Part shown: one piece after another, positions 44,717 to 56,160 of the stretch
Layout: every line of letters begins with the position of its first letter
Position numbering within the stretch: position 1 is the stretch's first letter
Assembly: GCA_031213475.1 (NCBI GenBank)
Contig: JARUPZ010000020.1
Coordinates: 5,381,858 to 5,445,857 of the forward strand
Direction of reading: 5' to 3'
Origin: Nereocystis luetkeana
Lineage: Eukaryota > Sar > Phaeophyceae > Laminariales > Laminariaceae
Length of the DNA stretch: 64,000 nt
Notes under the pieces: generated by a model
Databases searched by the model: none
What the model was told of the DNA's origin: nothing
Seen by the model: only the letters and a program-made list of their open reading frames with translations
Translations under genes and position numbers: made by a program

Positions 44717-47700
44717 CGCAGTCGCAGTTCGTATATACTAAGAGTTGAGCTCTGCTCGAGTTTCGCGTTTCATATCGCTGCTGAACTGCCTTCGATGGTG
44801 GAACGCTGAGCTGCTGCTGCCGTTGCTGCTGTTGCTGCAAGCAGAGTTTACAGCAGACATTAGTGAGATCTGCCCTGGGTATTTGCCTGATGATACCATG
44901 ATGGTACGGCTCTCCGCAAGCACCAAACACAGCAAGCAGGGCAGCAGCATTTGATACTTGTTCTATTAATACGCACATCAGGTAGAGTGCTTGTACCATT
45001 TTCGAAACGAGCAGACGCCACGGAGGAATTCGGCACGAGCGTGGCCATACCGATACGAACGGCAGAGGGGGCGCAAGTCGTGCAGGTAACGCGTGTGCTG
45101 CCGGTACCCGAACGGAATGAATCTGCTGCTCGACCGAAAAGTATCGACTGCTGTCTGCTGCAGTCAGGTGTATATATTCGTGGCGGACAAGCAGGTTTTT
45201 CGATTGCCGACAGAAAGTACGTACGCAGCGTCCGCTCCCATCCGGTTTCTCATCTTCTCGATGATACGGCAGTCAGCATCTCTGTAGAGCTGAGTCTGGA
45301 GTAAAAATGTAAAAATAGTGCTCCCTCTATCCGAGTACCGATTTGCGCCAGGCAACAATGCCGGGACTATTGTAGAGCAGCAACCGGCACTATTCACTCC
45401 GCACACTGCTGTCTGCTGTCACACTGGCCAATCCCATGACCAGCGCCAAGCGATTTCACAGGCACCACCTGTAGTGGTCATGGTCAACTGGCACTGAACT
45501 CTTTTAAGATCGCGGTCCCGTTTTGGGAAAAAAAACACTTGGCATTACAGTAGTGGTTTGTCCCCAAAACAGGACTGCAGTACGAATATATATGTACTAC
45601 GTATTTACGGTGGACCATAGTTAATATTAATAGGACCAAATATAGTCTGTAAAAAATGGTAAATATATACCTGGTAGCTTTTTGTGTATACCATAGGTCC
45701 TATTAACAATGGTCCCCCGTAATATTAATAAAAGGGTTGAAGAGGGACTACACTACTACTATTTGATACTGGTGTTGTACACATATTCCACGTTGGTACG
45801 GAAAATCAATCCCCGTTTGGTCTCTGATTTCAACATCGAATGATGATTATATTTACGGCCGGAGTGTCATAGATATTCACTTCCACACATCGGATAGATC
45901 CGATCAATTCCATGATCTTATCAGTTATGATCTACGGTAGTAGATCTTTCGGGGCAGAGGTATCCCTGATTTGTACCACTATGTGCCGAAATATAAGCAC
46001 CGCCTGTCTATTAATATTTTGTCCAAACGATCATTATATTTTGAGACAGTGGGATGTGATATTCCCGGTCTACAGAAATGAATCGTGTTCGTCGGGTGCG
46101 ATCTGTGTGGCACATCTCTTGCACAAGATATGTCTCCTAAAAACGGCTGATATGGGATTTGGATATCTACGTTTGTACGTATGAAGTGCCGATCGTAATT
46201 TGTCGGATGTCCATTAGTTTATCTGATCTGGCTGCACAACAGTCTGCGTTTCGTATCTCGTGCGCGTACTAAAACGCAATGCGGCGTTCAACACGTGCGT
46301 ATGATGTGTACGGCAAACTCTGATGTAGGTAAGAGCTGTGAGTTGGATAACTAAAAGCCGCCAGCTACGTTGGGTGCGTGCGTGCCAGGTATATCTTATT
46401 ATTTGGCACCCCGCCGACGATTGGGGTTTCCTTGTTCATGGAAGCCTTTTTTGCTACGGGGTGCGCCTTTCCCCCTGAGACCGCTCGCTCAGGGAGAGAG
46501 CTGAGAGGCTTACGGCAAACTCATGGCGCATGGCGCATCAAAACCCATCGCCATCGACGGTGCCGGTGCCGGTGCCGATCGTGGTGGTGCCGAAGGCCTT
46601 TGGTTTCTATTTTACCGCTTTTTTGTGTGTGAAATGCGCCAATTTTAAGTAGCGCCAGCCGACTAGTCAGCTAAAGTCAGGCACTGCTGTACTTGGCCGG
46701 GAGTGCTGCATGCAGTCCATGGAATGGACATAGTCGCACCCGATGATGGGATGGTACCGACGTCAAATGAGGCGGCAGAAGTCGATCGGTCGTGACACTA
46801 TACCAACCAACCCAAGAGGCCGACCAACCGGCCAAGAGACCGACCAGCCAGCCAAGAGATCGACCCCCCCGCCAAGAGACCGACCAGCCAGCCAAGAGAC
46901 CAACCAGCCGGCCAAGAGACGGACCAACAAGCCAAGAGATCGACCGACCAACCGCATGATACCCCCCCTGCAGACGATTGTTGTACGGTTTGCGCCCGGC
47001 AGCATGAGCTACTGCTGCCGTAGATACGTCAACACTAGGCAGGAGCCTGGAATCTAACCGCCCTATATAAGTATCTAACTCGTGAAGTTCAGATCAGTGA
47101 TGTGTCCCATCATGGTCCCATGTGTGAAACATTTCTAGAAAGTCTGACTTTGCTGTTTACTTAAACCTTTTACATTCTACCAGGAAACCTGCTATATACC
47201 TGGTATAATATCTACGTCACTTTGTCCCATAACATAAGGAAGGTTTGGACTATATATTTATATACTTACTGCCCCTATATTTCTAGTCGGAGTGGTGTAT
47301 GTGCCACTCTGTCAGGGAAGGTATGGAACCACAGCAGCAGCAGTGTGTCCCCTGTGCTGTGAACTCTTACTACTGCTGTGTTTTGCTCGTTCAGTGTGTC
47401 TGTTGAGATACCGGCATATTGTATGCGGTTTGTGTTTGTGTCTACTCACACGCGGCCTGACAATCGTTTCGCACCTCGGCCAGATCATCCACAGACCATC
47501 TACAGAACGCCCACAGATCATTCCCACTTGAGGATCTAACTCTTTCAGGGCAGGTAGATCATGTATTCCTGATCTGTGTGATCTACCGAAGTGATTTACT
47601 GACAGTAGTTCATGTTGCCGGGTTGGAGCCCTATAACCTGCATACTCTCGCACATGTCTCCTGGGTTGGATCTGTACTGTACAGATAGATAGATCACGCA

Positions 47701-50700
47701 CAACCTCTCACAACGGCAGCTGAGGGACTAGATTATCTGCTATACATAGATCAGATAGATCATGACTTCTCCGAGCTGTGAAGCGTTGTCCCCGCGACGT
47801 CGTTGTCTGCCCCGGTTTATACCTAGAGTAGTACAGTGGCATGGTTGATGTTCGTGGTTTTCGGTCTACAGTACAGCAAACACGGAGCATACACGGACAC
47901 TGGATGTGCTGGGTATCCCATGTGCAGAAAGAACGATTTATCGTGAAGAACACGCAAGCTTTTTTTTGTATTTCTCCGGTCTTGGCCCGATGTGTGCCGC
48001 CCTGCGCCCACAATGGTCAGTATAGACGTAGCGCGCGCGTGCGCGGCTCTACCCACCGCCCCCCGCAAGGCCACCGTATTTTCCGTCCCCCCTGCCCCGA
48101 CTATCAGCAAATACTGTCCGCCACCCTTTCACCCTCGCGTCCCCACCCTCTCCTCCCCCCCCCACCCCCACCCCCCTCCCAACTCCCCACCCCTCTGCAT
48201 GCGTCCCACGTACCACCCGTCCTTCCCAGTAACCCCCCTCCATCCCCCTCCGTCCATTCCTCCCACCAACTCCCCGTCCCATCAACCCCCCGTCCACCCT
48301 TCGTGCCCAGGAATTTCGCTCAAGACACAGGAGCTGTTTCTGGTGGTGTTCTTGACGCGATACCTCGACTTATTTTTTCGTTTTGTCAGCTTGTACAACA
48401 GGTGGGGTTTCCGTTTGTGCCGCCTCGGGCTTTTGCGCAGAGGGTGTTGGTTGCTCCCGTGTTGTGGAGATAACGACTCCGTGTTGTGGAGATAACGAGG
48501 CGTGCAGACGAATCGTCGATCGCGCTACGTATGCGTACGTGTATCCCTCACGTCGTAGTGATGAGAGGATTTCAAACCTCCGCGATAGAATAGGTACCCC
48601 GATTTAAGGGCACCCCAAGAATAGAGAATTTCGGGACGTTGGTGCGCGGCCAAAATCGGCTCGTCCGGCCTATACTTCTTTATACGAGTATATTTATATT
48701 GTCCACTACAGATAAGAGGCAATGCGTAGGTTGACAGGGGAAAGTTTAAACGATAAAGAAGAAAAGTGATAATTACAGCAAAACGGCCGCTACGTAATTT
48801 GGCGATGATGCAAAATCGGTTGTCCCGAGAAACAATGCAGGGGAGTCGTACGGCAAAGGGCGCAATATGACCCTGCTTCCCGTACCGCTGGGCGCTCGCC
48901 GTCTAACTCACTGGGTTATAAGATAAGACACCCCCCCCCCCCCCCCGCTCGGACGATTTCAAAGCTGCGATTTCTCGACAATGGGGAGGGCGAGGGCGTA
49001 CTGAATACGCCGAGCGATGCGTCTATACAGGGCCGTCTGTGAAAAAAAAGAAGAGAAAACGACACACCACGCGCCCAGAGGACGGAGTGAAAAAAATGTT
49101 GCGAGTGTTGTTTTGACATGATGAAATAAGAAGGAAGAAACAAATATCCTTATTTTCATTTTTTCTTCACTTGGTTATAGTAACTACCCCCCCCCCCACG
49201 GCTGGCGGTCAAGTTAGATTTTTTTTTTGCGGGGAAAACCTTTACTCCGAACATGTGGGAATGATCGTACTACGTACCAGGTAGCATATAGATGTCAGGA
49301 GACATGTCAAGCAAGGCAAACTATGCGCTGCCAAGGGTGTACGGCCTAGTGTTCCACACTAAAACCTAGTAGTGTGGTGTCAGTTAAGGCATGTCAAGGC
49401 AAAATTGCTGTCTGTCAAGGGGTGAAAATGCTGTCTCCTGACATCTTTGCCAGGTAGTGTGTATATGGCGAGGCACCCACGTGGCAGTTACATGACAAGG
49501 CCATTGCTGTCTCTGGAAACTAGCCTCACCAGAAATCAAAGCAATTCATTGATGCTGTCATACATATGCAAGAAAGTTCGCCTCTAAAGCGGTTCTTAGC
49601 AGGATGCAGCTCGCCCTTCATGCGACTCGCCCAACACCTCACGGCGCTTCGCGTTTGGGCCAAGCAATGCCTGCCTGATCGGTGAAAACCCGACGTGCTC
49701 CGTCCCGGCGTTGTAAGGATGTGAGGGTCTATGGTCATTTGACTACGGCCATGCATGATAATGAGTATATCCCCCCCCCCCCCCCCCCGAAAAATATGTG
49801 ACGATTGACATTTCTTTTTTCCTGGCGCCCTTGGTCCATATGCATTTTTTTCGACGATTTTTTGTGAAACCACTATTCTCGTTGTGTTGTACCCCCCCCC
49901 CCCTCCCCCCATGTTTTGGAGGAAACCGGGCCTGTCAGACGTTCGTCCCAGGGAGTGTCTGTGCTACCTTGCGTGTTTCAAACGGTGGGCTGCTCGTAGA
50001 CGTGGCCACCATCGTCGTGATGCGGTTACGTGAAACCGCTCATTCTGTTTTTTCCGTCGACATCCATCCGGAGACCCAGTATCCGTCCCTGATCCTTCGT
50101 CGTATGCTTCGAAATATACCTGGTATGTAGAGAGAAACAAACGTACACAGGAACGGCCGGAGAGGGCTTTTTGATAACACCGAAGTTACCGTTGTTTCGA
50201 TCGCTCCGTTAGCTCGGGGGGTCCCAAACGGGTTGACTCGGGGACCTCGTGCTATAGCTCTAGGATAGAACATGTCTTGTAGCATGGCTTGTAGCACTTT
50301 TCCAGGCATACCATGTACAGGTCATTCCCACTTTTCATGGCCTACGAGTAGATCTTCTAGGGACAGATGCGTTCCTGACGATCTGTATGATCTACGAACT
50401 GTACCGCAGGAGATCATGTTGTCGGGTTGGAGCTGCAGAATCTGCCATGATCTAGGCCGTACCTTTTTCTTTGGTTGGATCTGTACTACACAGATTGATG
50501 CATCCTGCACAACCTCTCATAACGGCAGGTTAAGAGCTAGATGATCTATTTGTAGATGATCTATCTGTAGATGCTCTATCTGATCCATCTGTAGACGGTC
50601 TATCTGTAGATGATATACATGATATTGCTGTGGATGATCTATTTGATCATGGCAATACTGCCATAGTTGTGTGATGCACCTTTATATTGATCTATCTGAT

Positions 50701-51361
50701 CTATCTGTAGATGATCTACCTGATATATCAGTAAATGAAATGCCTGCTATATCTGTAGGATATCCATCTGATATATCTGTAGATGATCCAAATGTAGGTG
50801 ATCTATCTGTAGATGGTATATCTGATATATCTGCAGAATATCTATCTGATCTATCTGTAGATTATCTATCAGATATATCTGTAGATGATCTATATGATAC
50901 ATCTGTAGATGATCTGTCTGGTAGATATGTAGATGATATATCTGATATCTGTCGAGGATCTATCTAATATATCTGTCACAAAATTTCTGGCTACTGTCCC
51001 GACATTTTGACGTCGTATTTTTTAGGCCTTGTTTTTTTTTCTTCGTTTCTGCCTGTCGGCTCAAGGCTTGCAAGTACACTTTTCTTGAAAACGGTTTTTC
51101 GGGCGATGCACACAGTACATGTATACCAGAGCTCGTTGAAAATGGAAAATGAGCAGCAACCTTAGGAGCAATAGAAAATACTCGAGGTCCACCACTATCG
51201 TAGTCGCAAAGGGCTTGTCAACTCGGGGTACGCACTGTCTTCGGCACCATCTCGCACATTAGCTGCGGTGCGCGTTTTTTGGGCTCTATTTGCCACGCTC
51301 CATGCATGCCCCCCCTTGTTCTTGCGCTCTTGTGTACCTCGTACGTGTACTCCGCATACAG

Positions 51362-51395
<34 letters not shown>

Positions 51396-54300
51396 ATATA
51401 TATATATATACTTCGACTTGCAACACATATTTACTATTAATAGACCACGATAGTATTGATTGGTGGTAGTTTGAGCCTCCGTACCCCCCCCCCCCCCCCC
51501 CCCTCCCCCCCCCGCTTGGTGCAAGCAATGCCTGCTTGGTCGGTGAAAACCCGACATGCTCCGTCCCGGCATTGTAGGGATGCGAGGGTCTATGGTCATA
51601 CGACTACGGCCATGCATGAGATCGAGTACATCTCTCCTATCGAGTACACCCCCCCCCCCCCCCCCCCTCCGCGATGATCCGCTCGTGTACGCACGCATCG
51701 CCGCGTGACTGCCGTGTTTTCGCGCTCTNNNNNNNNNNNNNNNNNNNNNNNNNNNNNNNNNNNNNNNNNNNNNNNNNNNNNNNNNNNNNNNNNNNNNNNN
51801 NNNNNNNNNNNNNNNNNNNNNNNNNNNNCCTCCTCCGAAGTCGACCCTCCGAAAAATGAATTAACTCATTGAAGCTGTCAACCGAGTGCGAGTCCGCCTC
51901 ACAAGCGGTTCTTACGTAGTAGGATGCAGCTCGCCCGTCATGCGAGTCGCCGAATACCTCACGGCGCTTTGCGCCTGGTGCAAGCAAATGCCTGCTGCTT
52001 GGTCGGTGAAAATCAGACGTGCTCCGACCGCCCGGCGTTGCAGGGATGCGAGGGTCTATGGTCATACGACTGCGGCCGTGCATGAGATCGAGTACACCCC
52101 CCCCCCCCGCGTCTTTCTTCTGTTGCCTTCTGCAGCTTCTCTGGACTTTCTCGGAGGTGCTTGAGCCGGTGGCGATCCTGCCGCAGCTCATCGTCCTTCA
52201 GCGGTACCGGGAGGTGGAGAATCTTACGGGTGAGAGCCTCGCCTCCTTCCCTCCCCCCCTCCCTCCCTTCTCCCCCCACCCGCCCATACAACTACGGTCA
52301 TGCATGGTCATGCGAGGATGTATGGCCATACGACTGCGCCCATGCGTGATAACGAGTACACCCCCCCCTCCCTCCCCGTCCTCCGTCTCTAAAAACTATT
52401 GTTCATTGCTTGTTGTGCTTTTAGTTGCGCATCAGATCTGCCTGTAGATTCCGCTAGCGTGCAGCGGTGCCCCGATCCCTCCCTCCCTCCCTCCCTCCTT
52501 ACCTCCCTACCCCCCGCCGCTTGCGTTAGACCCCTCCCCCCCCCCCCCAACGACCGCACACATGCACATTCGTTCGCGCAGTAAATATGGAAAAAATGAC
52601 AAGATTTTCATTGCGTGTTTTGCGGGGGGAGGGGGGTTAATCCCAACGACTGCTGACTTTTCTGTTTTCTTGCCTTTTTTTTTTCTCTCGTTTTTGTTGT
52701 TGTTTTTCCCTCCCAGAAGAATACCTGGGCCTTTATTTCATGTTGCAACTGCTCTACAAGGCGAGACGTACCGGCCCTACGTACCGGCCCTAAGTCCCTT
52801 CATGCATGAGGTCGTATTCCCCGCCCGTACGGTGGAAGTTCAGACCGTACTATCGCCCGTACGGTGGAAGTTTAGACCGTACTATCTGCGGTACATATAC
52901 AGAAACTTTTTTTGTTGTCTTCTTCTTTTTTTGTTTCTGTCCTCCGGCGGATTGGTAAACGTGAAGCTTGCGCGCACGAGACTACAACCTCGCTTTGGGC
53001 TGGTCGGTGTTACTTGCCCGGCTACTTGCCCCGGTGGGTGGCCGCTTTTTTTTTTCCCTAGCTTTTTTTAGTGTATGTTGTGGTGTTGTTCGTTCCCGTT
53101 CCGTTCTCGCCCCCGGTGGCCTACCTACGAACGCCTGCTGCCGTGTCTTTCCTTTTCGGCTTGCGATACGTACACCCCCGGGGTTTCAAGTCATGGAACC
53201 ACAATCCTGGAGGGCAGCCTTGTATGTCTATGCCGGTAACAGCGTGCAGTCAAAAGGAGGCGTTTCGACGCTATCCTCCGTCTCACACCTTGGGTTTTTT
53301 ATTTTGTTTTATTTGCGCAAGCACGAAAACATCCACCACCACCACCGCCACCACCACCACCACCACCCACGAAAACATCCACCACCACCACCACCACCAC
53401 CTACTTGTAGATCAATGTTGTAACATTGCGTCGTAGATTCAGTCGTATGCCGTATGGTGTGGGAACATTGAGGCCTCCCTCTGCTGCGACCAGCCGGATA
53501 CTCTCACCCCTGGGTTACTACTCCCGCCTTAATTGTCTGGGAACCACCGCGGCACCTCGTCGCAGGGAGTTCATACCCCGGAACACTTAACACTAACATA
53601 ACTGATGTCGTTGTCGACGGCACACCTCTCTACCAAAAGATGGGCGGGCGGGAAGGTCTATTGTTTTCCTATTACGGGGGACCATAGTTAATAGGACCTA
53701 TGGTATACATGAACACCTACCAGGTATATATTTCACCATTTTTACTAACAATATTTGGTCCTATTAACGATGGTCCCCCGTCATAGCCTCTTGTCTACTT
53801 TTTGTCGTGTTGTTGTAGAGGTGCGTTATCGCTCACGGAAGTTATACGTGAATCGCTGTCTCCCCGTACAACAATGAGGAGGCCTTCTCGACGAGGGGTC
53901 CACCCTGCCGGCGTCCCCTCCTTTTCTGTTTCAGATTTTGCTTGTGCATCTTGCGTTGTAAAAACATGAGCTCTGGGAGATTGGGGATTCCGTCTCGAAA
54001 CTCAATTTTTTTTTTGCGAGCTGTGTATTGATATATTCTTCGATCGCCCGTAACTGCGGGTCTATACAGGGCCTCATGCGGGGTGTGGAACCGTAACTTA
54101 CAAACTCGAGTGGGCAGTGATCGGCGTCCACTATCACGGGGGGCTATAGTAAATAGAACCTATGGTACACACAAAAACCTATCTATTTCGCTATTTTTAC
54201 CGGCATTTTTTTGGTCCTATTTACTGTGGTCCCCCGTAATACTGCCTGTGCCCGATTACTTGCCCGATGGCTACCAGGTGCATACATGCGCGCACGCATA

Positions 54301-55260
54301 ATACTTTCTTTTTCTTCGTAGCGTCCGTCGAGATAGTTTTTCTTGTCCTTCTTTTTCTTTTTTTTGCGTGTTGTTCGCTATTTTACCGTGTGGCCACCAC
54401 GTACTAGTATAATACAGCCGGTACGTACGTGGAACGAACCCCTGCTGCTGCTGCTACTACTATAACGGGGGGACCATAGTTAATTGGACCAAATATTGTT
54501 AGTAAGATTGGTTAAATATATAGGTTTTTATGCATACCATAGGTCCTATTAACTATGGTCCCCCGTATTACTATGCCCTCCCTTTTCATTCGATTAAACC
54601 ACAGCCCCGAAGGGGAACCTTGGATATATGTATATATACATGGTACTTGGAAGTATCCACAGCTTAGGCAGATCACGATCTATCTATCTGCAGATAGATC
54701 ATCCACAGTTCCTCAGCTGCCGTTGTGAGAGGGTTGTGCAGGATCTATCTATATGTGTAGTACGGATCCAACCCAGGAAGCATGTAGCTACGTACGTGCA
54801 ACACGCGGATTTTTCTACGGGTCCCCACCCGGCCGCATGAAACTGAGCTAGATCCTACGCAAGGGTTCAGGGGTAGATCTTCCCTGTAAGAGCTAGATCG
54901 TGGAGGGTAAATGATCTATCTGATCTGTCCAGAGGTGCGGAAGTATCCCCCCTTTGGGGGCAGCCAAATTTGAAGCTGTGGAACTCCGTATATGTTTGCT
55001 GTTGCGCGCTGCACTCCTACCCCTCTCGCTTGTTGTGACTCTCAGTCGATCGTGTTCAACCCCGCCCCCCTCCCCCGCGCGCCCGCACGCCTCGCAGGAC
55101 ACTACGTGTTCTTGCTGGGGGCGTACCGGTTGCTTTACATCCTTAACTGGGTCTATCGCTCGTACTACGAGACGGGTTACGCCCATCACCCCGTAGTGTA
55201 TCTAGCTGGGCTGGTGCAGACCCTTCTGTACGCGGACTTCTTCTACTACTACGCACTCAG
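44157..55260 (+). CDS. ERD2: ER lumen protein-retaining receptor (KDEL/HDEL receptor), incomplete in this assembly
   Basis: Seven-pass Golgi/ER membrane receptor that returns soluble ER residents bearing a C-terminal KDEL-type signal by COPI retrograde transport. Visible exons: 44157-44247, 48311-48401, 52136-52229, 55098-55260, all GT-AG with compatible phases except for one missing block. Exons 1 and 2 join to give the family signature GISLKTQELFLVVFLTRY exactly. Exon 52136-52229 carries LEPVAILPQL, the second signature, with Pro where Ser or Ala is usual. Visible codons total 145. The family is about 212 residues; a missing ~57-residue block between SLYN and LLWTFS plus a ~12-residue tail account for the difference. 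The block is probably in the gap at 51729-51828. For the tail, a weak candidate is a phase-compatible acceptor at 57749 followed by ten codons and TGA, but it lacks the usual lysines. Confidence 0.93.
44670..44726 (+). repeat. CAG microsatellite, KDEL receptor intron 1
   Basis: CAG run with CAGTCG ends, about 55 bp. Confidence 0.9.
45499..45584. mobile_element. MITE family B copy
   Basis: CTCTTTTAAGATCGCGGTCC to CCCCAAAACAGGACTGCAGT; the right-most bases are lost. Confidence 0.7.
45602..45725 (+). mobile_element. MITE family A copy
   Basis: Has an ATTAAT duplication in the left arm and a CCTGGTA insertion at 45667. It lies next to a family B copy. Confidence 0.85.
45795..45869. mobile_element. 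MITE family C copy, degenerate
   Basis: Weak left arm; the right arm ATTATATTTACGGCCGGAGT is clearer. Confidence 0.5.
45975..46054. mobile_element. MITE family C copy
   Basis: GTGCCGAAATATAAGCACCG and TCATTATATTTTGAGACAG arms. Confidence 0.68.
46805..46960 (+). repeat. 20-bp minisatellite, KDEL receptor intron 1
   Basis: Eight or so units of GCCAAGAGACCGACCAGCCA with substitutions and one 1-bp C-run expansion. Confidence 0.88.
47217..47297. mobile_element. MITE family C copy
   Basis: TTTGTCCCATAACATAAGGA and CCCTATATTTCTAGTCGGAG arms; a diverged copy. Confidence 0.6.
47475..47770 (+). repeat. Family D repeat
   Basis: Best-preserved copy: GCAGGTAGATCATGTATTCC, CATGTTGCCGGGTTGGAG, TCCTGGGTTGGATCTGTACT, CAACCTCTCACAACGGCAG. 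Confidence 0.7.
48311..48401 (+). CDS. ERD2: KDEL receptor exon 2
   Basis: Completes the Gly codon and encodes ISLKTQELFLVVFLTRYLDL then FFRFVSLYN, including the ligand-pocket region of helix 2. It ends with AG, two bases of the next codon (phase 2). Acceptor GCCCAG, donor GTGGGG. Confidence 0.94.
48900..49020 (+). repeat. Family E fragment
   Basis: CACTGGGTTATAAGATAAGA then a C run, CTCGGACGATTTCAAAGC and GCGTACTGAATACGCCGAG. Confidence 0.55.
49240..49788 (+). repeat. LINE-1b 3' region with poly(C) tail
   Basis: Matches 5420-5835 in order, including CATTGCTGTCTCTGGAAA and the 3' UTR, and ends ATGAGTATAT plus 17 C. A ~170-bp insertion lies at 49290-49460. It lies within the KDEL receptor gene. 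Confidence 0.7.
50310..50540 (+). repeat. Family D repeat leading into an expanded satellite
   Basis: Matches the copy at 47475 up to AACCTCTCATAACGGCAGG. The terminal ATCTGTAGATGATCT then expands into the array at 50530-50965. Confidence 0.7.
50530..50965 (+). repeat. Minisatellite of ATCTGTAGATGATCT-like units
   Basis: About 430 bp of degenerate 12- to 24-bp units. An open frame (50671-50967) through it would give 8-residue repeats of the DISVDDLS type. Nothing suggests it is translated; the array lies in a KDEL receptor intron. Confidence 0.8.
51361..51412. repeat. TA microsatellite
   Basis: About 50 bp of TA with two TATTATA interruptions; self-complementary. Confidence 0.9.
51504..51668 (+). 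repeat. LINE-1b tail copy
   Basis: Short 3' UTR copy flanked by C runs on both sides (51485-51513 and 51648-51668), just before the assembly gap. The terminal GAGTAC is duplicated 18 bp apart. Confidence 0.65.
51729..51828. other. Assembly gap, exactly 100 N
   Basis: A round-number run of Ns is a placeholder for a gap of unknown size. It lies inside the KDEL receptor gene between copies of the same poly(C)-tailed repeat (51504-51668 and 51858-52110), which probably broke the assembly. Confidence 0.99.
51858..52110 (+). repeat. LINE-1b tail copy
   Basis: Starts ATTAACTCATTGAAGCTGTC and ends GAGTACA plus poly(C), 26 bp before a KDEL receptor exon. Confidence 0.65.
52136..52229 (+). CDS. ERD2: KDEL receptor exon with LEPVAILPQL signature
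   Basis: Encodes LLWTFSEVLEPVAILPQLIV then LQRYREVENLT plus one base of a Gly codon. Acceptor TTCTGCAG, donor GTGAGA. It lies 307 bp after the assembly gap and directly after a poly(C)-tailed repeat (51858-52110). Confidence 0.95.
52290..52375 (+). repeat. LINE-1b tail fragment
   Basis: A duplicated GGTCATGCATGG-like segment, then GATAACGAGTACA and poly(C). Confidence 0.5.
52818..52885 (+). repeat. 32-bp tandem duplication
   Basis: GCCCGTACGGTGGAAGTTCA unit twice, with the GACCGTACTATC end repeated. Confidence 0.8.
53331..53402 (+). repeat. CAC microsatellite
   Basis: Two CAC/CCA blocks separated by CACGAAAACATC, itself repeated. Confidence 0.9.
53670..53785 (-). mobile_element. MITE family A copy
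   Basis: CCAGGTA insertion at 53731; otherwise well preserved. Confidence 0.88.
54132..54242 (-). mobile_element. MITE family A copy
   Basis: Left end ATCACGGGGGGCTATAG; intact right end. Confidence 0.85.
54461..54570 (+). mobile_element. MITE family A copy
   Basis: Follows a short CTG run; ends CCCCGTATTA. Confidence 0.88.
54655..54940 (-). repeat. Family D repeat, inverted
   Basis: Inverted order: CAGCTGCCGTTGTGAGAGG, GTAGTACGGATCCAACCCAG, CCCACCCGGCCGCATGAAAC. It ends about 155 bp before a KDEL receptor exon. Confidence 0.65.
55098..55260 (+). CDS. ERD2: KDEL receptor exon for the last helices
   Basis: Completes Gly and encodes HYVFLLGAYRLLYILNWVYR, then SYYETGYAHHPVVYLAGLVQ and TLLYADFFYYYAL, ending with AG (phase 2). 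Acceptor CTCGCAG, donor GTACGC. The family normally ends about a dozen residues later. If the donor were not used, the frame would run on to TAG near 55340 with a tail unlike the family. Confidence 0.95.
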
Positions 55261-55989
55261 GTACGCGCTTGCTTGCTTGCCTACGCCCCCGCGAGCGAGC
55301 GCGATCGATCGATGGTCCAAGCCGGGCGCAGCTAATCCGTAGACACGAGTCTGGGCGTGTAGAGAAAACCACAAGTCGCACACCCACTACACATTACTGA
55401 ACACCTATATATATAATATATATGCAACAATAAGAAACGGGAGAGCTGGCCCAGGATGGGTTTCTTATCAGAAAATGGCGTTCGTTCTATATACATATAC
55501 GTCATTTTTGGTGTAACAACCACTCCAGCGTTTCTCATCTCCCTGTTTAATCTCAGCATGCCTTTCTTAATTGCTCGTCTTTTTGATGGGTGCCCTGTAT
55601 GTGCTGTGTACTGAAACAGTTGGAGTGTTCTTGCCGTTCTTGATGTGGCCGCTTTCGGGTGGAAACCCCGATGTTGGTGGGCAAATTCGCGTGGGAGCGG
55701 GGTGGCTTGGTGGGCCCTGCCGGCGGCTAATTATATATTCTGCACCACCAGAGGGGGATGAGGTCCAGGCGGGATCAGGGGTGTCTAACGGGAGCAGGGG
55801 TCGGCATCACTGGGTCGGGCCCGTGAAATTTTCTGAGCGATTCGTGTGTGCAATGTGGTCCCGTGTCAAGGCGCGTAGTGGGTTGTTGCACCTTTTTTTT
55901 AGACCGAACAGTTCACACACCGTCCGTCGCCCGGATATAGTAGATCATCTTCTGGAGACCATATATTAGTAGAACCTATCCTGTCGTCA

Positions 55990-56160
55990 TGAGTTGGTGG
56001 TGGTGGTGGTGGTGGTGGTGGTGTATTCCCCCTCCCCCCCTTGCCATCCCTGCACGCCGGCGAATCACTCTTTTTGAGACTTGTGAAGTAACATGCCTAC
56101 CTCCCTGCACGCCGGCGGATCACTCTTTTTTGAGACTCGTGAAGTAACATGCCTACCTCT
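55990..56160 (+). repeat. GGT run and 56-bp tandem duplication
   Basis: GGT units at 55991-56019. Then TGCACGCCGGCGAATCACTC at 56050 recurs at 56105 with two or three differences. Confidence 0.85.

Noticed and set aside
50530..50965. Possible CRISPR-like repeat array
   Set aside because: Units are continuous and degenerate with no unique spacers; it is a eukaryotic minisatellite.
52728..52800. Possible exon after a strong pyrimidine tract ending CCCTCCCAG
   Set aside because: The KDEL receptor exons at 52136 and 55098 join directly to the family sequence, so no exon is needed here, and the frame runs into a tandem duplication.
55261..55342. Read-through of the donor at 55260 giving a 27-residue tail
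   Set aside because: The sequence (YALACLPTPPRASAI and on) is unlike the family C-terminus, and AG/GTACGC is a good donor.
55905..55930. ACACACCGTCCGTCGC resembling the universal 3' region of small-subunit rRNA
   Set aside because: The match is limited to about 16 bases and the surroundings do not fit rRNA.
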